A stretch of DNA of 64,000 nt from Vulcanimicrobium alpinum (lineage in GTDB: Bacteria; Vulcanimicrobiota; Vulcanimicrobiia; Vulcanimicrobiales; Vulcanimicrobiaceae). Made by a program: the position numbers and the translations under genes. The notes under the pieces were generated by a model. It had not been told where the DNA came from. It searched no databases and worked only from the letters and a program-made list of their open reading frames with translations. The stretch lies in assembly GCF_027923555.1 (NCBI RefSeq), contig NZ_AP025523.1, positions 1,116,001 to 1,180,000 of the forward strand. The letters run 5' to 3'. Positions 17,301-23,567 of the stretch are shown piece by piece (within the stretch, counting starts at the first letter, position 1; each line of letters starts with the position of its first letter).

Positions 17301-18494
17301 CTCGAGTCGAGCGGCCCGACCACGATTCCGGAGCTGTGCAGCCGGTTCGCCGTCGATGCCGCGGCGGTCGAAGCGGCGTTGCTGCGCATTGAATCCGAAG
17401 GCCAAGTGCTGCGCGGACGGTTCCGCGGCGGCGACGTCGAGGAGTGGTGCAATCGACGCGTGCTCGCGCGCATCCATCGCCTCACGCTGGGGATGCTGCG
17501 GCGCGAGATCGAGCCGGTCACCACCGCTGACTACGTGCGCTTCGTCCACCGCTGGCAGCACGTCGCGCCCGGATCGCGTCTGCACGGCGTCGACGGGACG
17601 ATGCACGTGATCGTGCAGCTCGAAGGCTACGAGATCCCGGCGGCCGCGTGGGAGGCGTCGATCCTGCCGGCGCGCGTCGCGGGGTACAAGCGCGAGTACC
17701 TCGATCAGTTATGCTACGCCGGCGACGTGATGTGGGGAAGGCTCTCGCCGCATCCGGCGCTGGCGCCCGGCGAGTCGCCGGCGGAGCGGCGCCGCCGCAT
17801 CCGGCCGACGAAGCTTGCGCCGATCGCGCTGTTCGCGCGCGAAGACGCCGAGTCGCTCGTCGTGCGCGACGCGCACGACGATGCGGCGCTCTCGCACGCC
17901 GCGCGCGAGGTGCTCGACGCGATCGCCAGGCGCGGCGCACCGTTCTTCGCCGACATCGTGCGCGAAACGAAACGGCTGCCGAGCGAAGTGGAAGAAGCGC
18001 TCTGGCAGCTCGTCGCCGCGGGGCTCGTCACCGCCGACGGATTCGATGCGCTGCGGTCGCTGATCGACGCGAAGCGCCGGCTCGGCGACAAAGGGCTGCG
18101 CGCGCGCCCGCGCTCCTCGAGCGGTCGCTGGACGCTGCTGTCCTCCGAAACGGAACGGATCGAGCCCGAGACGTTCGCGCGGCGCCTGCTCGCGCGGTGG
18201 GGCGTCGTGTTCCGCGACATCGTCAAGCGCGAGACGCTCGCGCCGCCGTGGCGCGAGGTCCTCGTCGCGCTGCGCCGGATGGAAGCGCGCGGCGAGATCC
18301 GCGGCGGCCGTTTCATCACCGGCTACGCCGGCGAACAGTTCGCGCTCCCCGACGCGATCGAAGCGCTCCGCGCCGCACGCCGCAGCGCGACCGACGCCGA
18401 CGTCGTCGACGTCTCCGACTACGATCCGCTGAAGATCGCTGCCTCGCTCCTCCCCGGCGCCCCGCCCCGCCCCCTCGCCGTCGCATCACGCTGA
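14388..18494 (+). CDS. lhr: Lhr-type ATP-dependent helicase, full length
   Basis: A 1368-residue superfamily 2 helicase of the Lhr family with both the Lhr core and the long C-terminal extension (normal actinobacterial/proteobacterial length is about 1400-1540). Motif I APTGSGKT is at 41-48, motif II DEIH at 166-169, motif III LSATVRP near 205, and motifs V-VI [36 protein letters not shown] near 325-365 (split by position). The C-terminal part includes winged-helix modules and the DUF1998/Lhr-CTD region linked to DNA glycosylase-like and mismatch-binding functions. It probably acts in DNA repair after replication stress, as shown for mycobacterial Lhr. The GTG at 14388 is chosen as the first start after the ABC-F stop. 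Confidence 0.93.
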   Translation: [1368 protein letters not shown]

Positions 18495-18501
18495 ACACGC
18501 T

Positions 18502-18523
18502 GTCACGCTGAGTTCAGGGTGAC
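18502..18523. repeat. degenerate copy of the dispersed repeat, fold-back form
   Basis: GTCACGCTGA-GT-TCAGGGTGAC forms a short hairpin between the lhr stop and the phosphotransferase start. Each half matches an end of the CTTCGACAAGCTCAGSGTGAC repeat, as if two copies had fused head to head with the middle deleted. Confidence 0.6.
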
Positions 18524-18524
18524 A

Positions 18525-19438
18525 ATGTCGAGCCGGCTGCAGTGGACGCCTGAGATCACCGTATCCGCCGAGCTTGCGCGCGGACTCGTTGCGGCGCAGT
18601 TTCCCGCGCTCGCTCACGCACCGCTCGCGCCGTTCGGAAACGGCTGGGACAATACGGCGTTTCTCGTCGGCGACGTCGTCTTTCGCTTTCCTCGCCGCAC
18701 GATCGCCGTGCCGCTGCTCGAACGCGAGATCGCGATCCTCCCGTTGCTCGCACCGTTGCTGCCGGCCGCGATCCCAGTCCCGAGCTACACGGGCGTCGCA
18801 AGTGACGCGTACCCTGGCCCTTCGCCGGGTATGACCGGATCGCCGGAACGACGCTGTGCCGCGCGAGCGTGACGGGCGCCGCGCTCCCCGCGCAGCTCGG
18901 CGCGTTTCTTCGCGCCTTGCACGCGATCGATCCGGGCTCGCCGATCGCTGCGCGGCTTCCGACCGATGCGATCGGCCGCCTCGATCACCGCAAGCGATTC
19001 CCCATGGCCGTCGAGCGGCTGCGCAGCCTGCACGACACGGGACGGATCGACGATCCCGCACCGCTGATCGCGTCGCTTGCGTCGATTGCGCCGCAGCCGG
19101 GCGAAGGCGCGCTGCACGTCGTTCACGGCGATCTCTACGCGCGACACCTCGTCGTCGACGACGGCGGGGCGCTGCGCGGGGTGATCGATTGGGGGGATCT
19201 GCACCTCGGCGATCCTGCTCTCGATCTCGCCGCCGCCGAGATGCTCTTCGAGCCCGCACAACGCGCCGAGTTCGACATCGGGTACGGGTCTGTCGATGCG
19301 CGCTCGCGCGAACGCGCGCGCTGGCGCGGGATCTATCACGCGGCGATGACGGCCGACTACGGGCTGCGCATCGACGACGAGCCGCTCGCCGCGGCGAGCC
19401 TCGCGGCGCTCCGGCGGCTGCGTCGCTTGCCGGTGTGA
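18525..19438 (+). pseudogene. aminoglycoside phosphotransferase-like kinase (APH/choline kinase fold), frameshifted
   Basis: Two frames combine into a phosphotransferase of about 304 residues. The first part (ATG 18525 to about 18814) has FGNGWDNTAFLVGDVVFRFP, the nucleotide-binding lobe, and LEREIAILPLLAPLLPAAIP. One base is missing after 18814; shifting there continues as WPFAGYDRIAGTTLCRAS and then the catalytic loop VVHGDLYARHLVVDDGG and the metal motif GVIDWGD. All core motifs are intact. The family phosphorylates aminoglycosides, macrolides, homoserine, methylthioribose and other small substrates, so no substrate should be assumed. As with other broken genes here, the single-base gap may be a sequence error. 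Confidence 0.8.
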
Positions 19439-19447
19439 TTGCGGCGG

Positions 19448-19470
19448 CCCTTCGACGAGTTCAGGGTGAC
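19448..19470. repeat. copy of the dispersed intergenic repeat
   Basis: CCCTTCGACGAGTTCAGGGTGAC lies ten bases after the phosphotransferase stop. It matches the 7397-7420 arm with substitutions at three inner positions and a GGG variant at the end. Confidence 0.7.
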
Positions 19471-19515
19471 GGGGTAGGATGGGAACCCGCGCGGCGGACG
19501 CGAACGCGTGCGCCG

Positions 19516-20514
19516 ATGCATACCGTGCGGCTCGGCCGAACCGGCCTGAAGATCTCCGAGATTTGCCTGGGCACGATGACCTTCGGCCTGCAGACCGATC
19601 GCGAGGAAGCGTTCGGGATCATGGACGTCGCCGCCGAGGCCGGGATCGATTTCATCGACGTCGCCGACGTCTACCCCGTCGGCGGGACGCTGGAGACGGT
19701 CGGCCGCACGGAAGAGATCGTCGGCGCGTGGCTGGCGGGGAAGCGCGACCGTTTCGTCGTCGCGACCAAGGCGTACAACCCGATGGGCCCCGGCCCCAAC
19801 GATACCGGCCTCTCGCGACGGCACGTCATCGCCGCCTGCGACGCGTCGCTGCGGCGCCTGCAGACCGACTACATCGACCTCTACTACACCCACCGCTGGG
19901 ACGCGCAGACGCCGATCGACGAGACGCTCGGCGCGCTCGACGACCTGCGCCGCGCCGGGAAGATCCGCTACGCCGGGTGCAGCAACATCGCGGCTTGGCA
20001 GATGATGGAGGCGCTGTGGACCGCCGACCGCGCCGGAACGGTGCGCTACGATGCCGTCCAGCCGCGCTACAACCTGCTCTACCGCGCGATCGAGAACGAA
20101 CTGCTTCCCGCCGCGCGCGAGTACGGCGTCGGCAGCGTCGTCTTCAACCCGCTCGCCGGCGGGATGCTCACCGGCAAGTACAAGCGCGGCGAAGCGCCGC
20201 GCCAAGGGACGCGCTTCGCACTCGGCACCGCCGCCGCGCTCTATCAGGCGCGCTACTGGCAGGACGAGCAGATCGACGTGGTCACGCGGCTCGCCGCCGA
20301 CCTGGCGTCGCGGGGCAAATCGATCACGCACGTCGCGCTCAAGTGGGTCCTCGAGCAGCCCTACGTGACCGCCGCGATCGTCGGTGCCAGCAGGGCCGAG
20401 CAACTGCGCGATTCGCTGCGCGCGCTCGACCTGACGCTCGACGAGCGCGACCGCCGCGCCTGCGACGACGCCTGGTACGCGCTCCCGCGGCGCCGTCCCG
20501 AGGACGAACGCTGA
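19516..20514 (+). CDS. aldo/keto reductase
   Basis: A 332-residue NADPH-dependent aldo/keto reductase with a TIM-barrel fold. The catalytic tetrad is visible: Asp48 and Tyr53 in FIDVADVYPVGG, Lys85 in VATKAYNP and His126 in LYYTHRWDAQTP. The N-terminus MHTVRLGRTGLKISEICLGT and the C-terminal AIVGASRAEQLRDSL (the cofactor-binding region) are typical. The GAF-like GPGPNDTGLSRRHV segment places it with the YhdN/tas-type AKRs, which reduce assorted aldehydes and ketones. The upstream in-frame extension to 19479 is Arg-rich and unlike the family, so the ATG at 19516 is used. Confidence 0.9.
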   Translation: MHTVRLGRTGLKISEICLGTMTFGLQTDREEAFGIMDVAAEAGIDFIDVADVYPVGGTLETVGRTEEIVGAWLAGKRDRFVVATKAYNPMGPGPNDTGLSRRHVIAACDASLRRLQTDYIDLYYTHRWDAQTPIDETLGALDDLRRAGKIRYAGCSNIAAWQMMEALWTADRAGTVRYDAVQPRYNLLYRAIENELLPAAREYGVGSVVFNPLAGGMLTGKYKRGEAPRQGTRFALGTAAALYQARYWQDEQIDVVTRLAADLASRGKSITHVALKWVLEQPYVTAAIVGASRAEQLRDSLRALDLTLDERDRRACDDAWYALPRRRPEDER

Positions 20515-20527
20515 ACGGCGGCCGACC

Positions 20528-21241
20528 GTGACCTGGCTGCACGTCGCCGCGGGCGCGTTCGTCCTGGCGATCACGCCGGCGGCGCTCTTCGTCCCGCTCG
20601 GCGGCCGCTGGCATCGCCGCATCGGCGCGGCGTTCGCGATCGCGATGGGGATCGTGCTCATCAGTGCGCTCTTCATGTGGCAGCCGAAGGGTCACGTCTT
20701 TCTCTTCGCGCTCGTGTTCGTCAGCGCGTACCTGATCTACAACGGCGTGCGCGTCGTCGAACGCCGCCGGCGCCGTGCGCGCGATCCGCTCGACGACGGC
20801 GTCGACGCCGCCTCCGCGGCCGTCGCTGCGCTCAGCGGCGTGTGGCTGTTCGGGCTCGCTGCGACCGCCGCGACCGACGAGATGCGCAGCCTCGTTCCGG
20901 TGCTCTACGGCTTGGGTGCGATCGCGATCGCGTTCGCGCTCAATGACGTGCACGGCCTGATCCGCGGGCGTCGCCAGCGCATCGGCTGGCTGCTCGCGCA
21001 CCTCAGCGCGATGCTCTCCGCCTACGTGTCGGGCGTGACGGCGTTCGTCGTCATCAACGCGCACCACGTCCCGATGCTGCTGCGCTGGAGCGTTCCGATC
21101 GGCCTGGGGACGCTGGTGATCACCGCGTACTCGATCCGCTACCGGCTCGCGGCCGCGAAGGCGAACCGGCGCTACCGCGCGCGCGCGCCTTCGATCTCGG
21201 CGAGCGTCCCGGGCGAGATCCAGATCGACGTGGTGCGCTGA
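20528..21241 (+). CDS. multi-pass membrane protein (DUF2306-like)
   Basis: A 237-residue protein with about six to seven hydrophobic segments (for example 2-25, 33-50, 56-72, 98-117, 122-141, 153-178 and 188-206). The opening LHVAAGAFVLAITPAALFVPLGGRWHRRIG resembles DUF2306-type predicted membrane proteins, in which His-Arg pairs border the first helix. No enzymatic motif is visible and I cannot assign a function. It starts with GTG 13 bases after the aldo/keto reductase and is probably co-transcribed. Its 3' end overlaps the convergent DJ-1 gene by 70 bases. Confidence 0.7.
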   Translation: MTWLHVAAGAFVLAITPAALFVPLGGRWHRRIGAAFAIAMGIVLISALFMWQPKGHVFLFALVFVSAYLIYNGVRVVERRRRRARDPLDDGVDAASAAVAALSGVWLFGLAATAATDEMRSLVPVLYGLGAIAIAFALNDVHGLIRGRRQRIGWLLAHLSAMLSAYVSGVTAFVVINAHHVPMLLRWSVPIGLGTLVITAYSIRYRLAAAKANRRYRARAPSISASVPGEIQIDVVR

Positions 21242-21807
21242 TATTCGAGCACCCGGGCGATCGACTGCGCGAGCGGTGCTCCGAAGAAGCGTTCCACCAG
21301 CCAAAGCGCCAGATCGATCCCGTGGGTGACGCCGCCGGACGTCACGAGGTCGCCGTCGTCGACGACGTGGGCGTCGACGATCGTGGCGCCGGTCGCCCGC
21401 AGATCGCCCATCGCGCCCCGGTGCGTCGTCGCCGGACGGTTTCCCAGCACGCCCGCAGCCGCGACGGCCATCGCACCGGTGCAGACCGACGCGATCGTCG
21501 CGCCCGCCCGATGCGCCTCCGCGATCAACCGCGGGAGCTCGCCCCGCGCGATCTCGCTGCGTACGCCGCGCGCGTCGCCGCTCACCCAGCCGCCCCCGGG
21601 GACGATCAGGATCTGGGGCGCATCGCCGAGCGGTCCGCCGGCGGAGAACGGCAGACCGTAGCCGCCGAGGATGTCGCGCTCGCCGCTGACCGACGCGATC
21701 CGTACCGAGATCCCCGGGCGCTGCTGCGCGGCGCGCGCGAAGACCTCGAACGGTCCAACCAGATCGAGTTCGTCGACGCCATCGAAGGCTAGGATGGCGA
21801 TGGTCAC
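21172..21807 (-). CDS. DJ-1/PfpI superfamily protein (isonitrile hydratase-like)
   Basis: A 211-residue protein of the class I glutamine amidotransferase-like superfamily. The nucleophile-elbow motif is SVCTGAMAVAAAGVL, with the Cys at about residue 111; the opening TIAILAFDGVDELDLVGPFEVFARA and LIVPGGGWVSG match the isonitrile hydratase/ThiJ-PfpI branch. A His in the following ATTHRGAMGDL may complete the site. The start is GTG 21807. The C-terminal 20 or so residues run into the convergent membrane-protein gene on the other strand. Members of this branch can be hydratases, chaperone-like or glyoxalase-like, so the reaction is left open. Confidence 0.85.
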   Translation of the reverse strand: MTIAILAFDGVDELDLVGPFEVFARAAQQRPGISVRIASVSGERDILGGYGLPFSAGGPLGDAPQILIVPGGGWVSGDARGVRSEIARGELPRLIAEAHRAGATIASVCTGAMAVAAAGVLGNRPATTHRGAMGDLRATGATIVDAHVVDDGDLVTSGGVTHGIDLALWLVERFFGAPLAQSIARVLEYQRTTSIWISPGTLAEIEGARAR

Positions 21808-21858
21808 GGGCGCCTGTCTGCGCTGGTGCGGAACGGTTGTCCTGGCACCTCCGGGCAC

Positions 21859-21886
21859 AAAAAGGCCCGGGACGATGTCCCGGGCC
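21859..21886 (-). terminator. intrinsic terminator of the zinc-ribbon gene
   Basis: On the minus strand, GGCCCGGGAC and GTCCCGGGCC form a perfect 10-bp stem (21864-21873 with 21877-21886) followed by five T residues (21863-21859). It lies 30 bases beyond the stop of the zinc-ribbon protein gene. Confidence 0.9.
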
Positions 21887-21916
21887 TCGCTGCCGGTGGT
21901 GGGGCCGGCGGTTGGG

Positions 21917-22255
21917 TTAGCGGTAGGACTGGCGCTGCGAGAAGCAGTCGCGGCAGTAGACCGGCTTGTCGCCCCGCGGCTGGAACGGCACTTCGGCAAC
22001 TTTGCCGCAGCCGCTGCAGGTCGCCTGGAACATCTCACGCGCCGGACGGCTGCCGCCGTATCCGCCGCCCGAGTAGGACGAGCCGCCTCCGCCGCCGCCG
22101 GATCCGGCGCGCTGGCTCTTGCGAGCGGCGCGGCAGTCGGGGCAACGGTTGGGCTTGTTCGTGAAGCCCTTCGCAGCAAAGAACTCTTGTTCTCCGGCCG
22201 AGAAGGTGAAGGGGGCATTGCAGTCGGTGCAATTCAGCTGTTCGTCAGTGTACAT
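21917..22255 (-). CDS. zinc-ribbon protein with Gly/Ser linker
   Basis: A 112-residue protein with two zinc-binding modules. The N-terminal one uses Cys9/Cys12 (NCTDCNAPF) and Cys38/Cys41 (RCPDCRAARK), matching the small 'probable zinc-ribbon' domain PF13451. A glycine/serine-rich linker (51-70) follows, then a second pair, Cys80/Cys83 (CSGCGKVAEVPF) and Cys101/Cys104 (YCRDCFSQR). This architecture is common in many phyla, often next to cold-shock genes, and is thought to bind nucleic acid or ribosomes, but no function is proven. It has its own promoter, a structured leader of about 135 bases and a strong terminator, so it is a monocistronic, probably highly expressed gene. Confidence 0.88.
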   Translation of the reverse strand: MYTDEQLNCTDCNAPFTFSAGEQEFFAAKGFTNKPNRCPDCRAARKSQRAGSGGGGGGSSYSGGGYGGSRPAREMFQATCSGCGKVAEVPFQPRGDKPVYCRDCFSQRQSYR

Positions 22256-22354
22256 CGATGGATAGACTCCGGCGTCGGGGGTGTGAAGACGTGCGATGTA
22301 CCTGCTCAGAAGAACGCGATGAGCGCCAGACCACGGGACATGACTCGTACTCTC

Positions 22355-22388
22355 AGCCGGACGAAAGACGCCTCGTGTTCGTCCGGCT
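22355..22388 (-). promoter_or_regulatory. perfect hairpin at the 5' end of the zinc-ribbon mRNA
   Basis: AGCCGGACGAA (22355-22365) and TTCGTCCGGCT (22378-22388) are exact reverse complements with a 12-base loop. There is no T-run, so it is not an intrinsic terminator. It falls immediately downstream of the predicted transcription start, making it the first element of a leader of about 135 bases. A 5' stabiliser, thermosensor or protein-binding element is possible. Confidence 0.6.
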
Positions 22389-22396
22389 CGACCACC

Positions 22397-22425
22397 ATAA
22401 CACATTCCGCGACAAAAGGGTGCAA
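22397..22425 (-). promoter_or_regulatory. promoter of the zinc-ribbon gene
   Basis: On the minus strand TTGCAC (22425-22420) and TGTTAT (22402-22397) lie 17 bases apart, a good sigma-70-type match. Transcription would begin near 22390, directly at the leader hairpin. Confidence 0.6.
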
Positions 22426-22461
22426 ACGCATCCCATGCCTGCGGAAGGGGGCGGTTCCTTG

Positions 22462-22551
22462 CTAGTGCTTCTCCTCCCTGTCGAAGAGGTAGTCCCAGGT
22501 GAAGCCGGCTGCGACGCCGACCATGCCGAATACGATTGCCGAGGTGATCAT
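22462..22551 (-). CDS. possible small single-pass membrane protein (29 aa)
   Basis: A 29-codon frame from ATG 22551 reads [20 protein letters not shown] followed by a charged tail [10 protein letters not shown] Shine-Dalgarno-like AGGGA lies upstream, and a hydrophobic helix plus charged end is typical of small membrane proteins. A longer in-frame ATG exists at 22686 but that extension is Arg-rich and unconvincing. Nothing else was seen in the 454-base gap 22256-22709 except the zinc-ribbon leader elements and the start of infA. Confidence 0.3.
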   Translation of the reverse strand: MITSAIVFGMVGVAAGFTWDYLFDREEKH

Positions 22552-22709
22552 TCCGGTCCCTACGACCGGGCCCGCCGCCGAGGAGTTCCTTTGCAGGCGG
22601 CGCCGTGCGCGGCGGAGCGGAGCACCACGGCAGCCGGGCGGCGAATCCAACTGCCTCGGCGAACGCGTCCCAAGCACACGAACCATTCCACCCCATAGAA
22701 GGAGTCCGT

Positions 22710-23000
22710 ATTCCCCCTCCGCGCCGACGGCGGGGCGGCGGCAAGAAACGCCGCGAGCCCCTGACCCCCGTCCAAAAAGAAGACACTCTGAGCCTGGTCG
22801 GCCGCGTCGTCGAGACGTTCCCCAGTTCGACGTTCAAAGTCGAATTGGAAAACGGTCACACGATCCTGGCGAGTCTGGCCGGTCGCCTGCGGCGATTCCG
22901 CATCCGCATCACGCCCGGTGACGACGTCGACGTCGAGCTCTCGCCGTACGATCTCACCCGCGGCCGCATCACCTATCGCCGTCAGGGCCGTAACGCCTAA
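22710..23000 (+). CDS. infA: translation initiation factor IF-1 homologue with apparent AUU start
   Basis: The C-terminal 72 residues are a full IF-1 OB-fold domain: [37 protein letters not shown], and the strongly conserved ending [17 protein letters not shown]-1 binds the ribosomal A site and supports IF-2 and IF-3 in start selection. There is no in-frame ATG, GTG or TTG near the domain; the nearest is GTG 22605, 35 codons further up. A strong Shine-Dalgarno AGAAGGAG at 22697-22704 sits five bases before an in-frame ATT at 22710. That start gives 96 residues with a basic N-terminal extension ([17 protein letters not shown]). The gene is not in the usual secY-adk-map-infA-rpsM cluster, so it could be a second, divergent IF-1. 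A lost start by sequence error is the main alternative. Confidence 0.82.
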   Translation: MPPPRRRRGGGKKRREPLTPVQKEDTLSLVGRVVETFPSSTFKVELENGHTILASLAGRLRRFRIRITPGDDVDVELSPYDLTRGRITYRRQGRNA

Positions 23001-23060
23001 CACACCGCGTTTTCCCTGAACGGAACTTTTTCCGCATTGCGCGAACGTTCGTATTCCAAG

Positions 23061-23567
23061 ATGCGAACGTCGCGCGCCTTGGTGCTGACCGTTCTGTTCG
23101 TCGTTGCGATCGGTGCGGCATGGTGGTTCACTCACCGTGCGTCCTCGACCGTGGGCGACACGATCACGGTGTATTACACGAAAGCCGACGGGACGACGCT
23201 CGCGCCGTGGCAGGTCACGCTTGGCCCGGCACGCGACCGGGCGAGCGTCGCATTCTATGCCGCGACCCAAACCGTCGCCGGACCGCCGTCGAATATCGAA
23301 GCGGTGCGCTTCCCGCCGGGAACGCGCGTGCGGGCCGTCGACGTTACCGATGCAATAGCGGACGTCGATCTCTCGCGCGAAGTCGCCGGTTCGTCGCCCG
23401 AAGGCAGTTTTGCCGAAGCGGCGGAGTTCAAAGCACTCGTGTGGACCCTCACGCAGCCTGCGCTCGGCGTCACGTCGGTGAAGGTGCGCGTGGACGGTGT
23501 TCGCGTCGCGACGCTTCCCGGAGGTCACCTGGAACTCGATGGCCCGCTCACGCGATCGTCGTTCTAG
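23061..23567 (+). CDS. GerMN domain protein, membrane anchored
   Basis: A 168-residue protein with an N-terminal membrane anchor (ALVLTVLFVVAIGAAWWF, about 5-22) and one GerMN domain. The domain is recognised by DTITVYYTKADGTTLAPWQV, FPPGTRVRAVDVTDAIADVD and the ending VWTLTQPALGVTSVKVRVDG. GerMN domains occur in the Bacillus spore germination protein GerM and in envelope proteins of non-sporulating high-GC bacteria, where they probably bind peptidoglycan or partner lipoproteins. The 3' end overlaps the amidase gene by 29 bases, so both are likely translated as a unit. The ATG 23061 is used; a TTG at 23037 would add eight residues. Confidence 0.78.
   Translation: MRTSRALVLTVLFVVAIGAAWWFTHRASSTVGDTITVYYTKADGTTLAPWQVTLGPARDRASVAFYAATQTVAGPPSNIEAVRFPPGTRVRAVDVTDAIADVDLSREVAGSSPEGSFAEAAEFKALVWTLTQPALGVTSVKVRVDGVRVATLPGGHLELDGPLTRSSF

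Noticed and set aside
13539-17606. 1355-codon open frame on the minus strand
   Set aside because: It is the antisense shadow of lhr and the ABC-F gene; the translation is Arg/Asp/His-rich without motifs, as expected for high-GC DNA read on the wrong strand.
22552-22686. Longer version of the 29-residue membrane peptide from ATG 22686
   Set aside because: The added 45 residues are Arg/Pro-rich with no ribosome-binding site, and they overlap the infA leader on the other strand.
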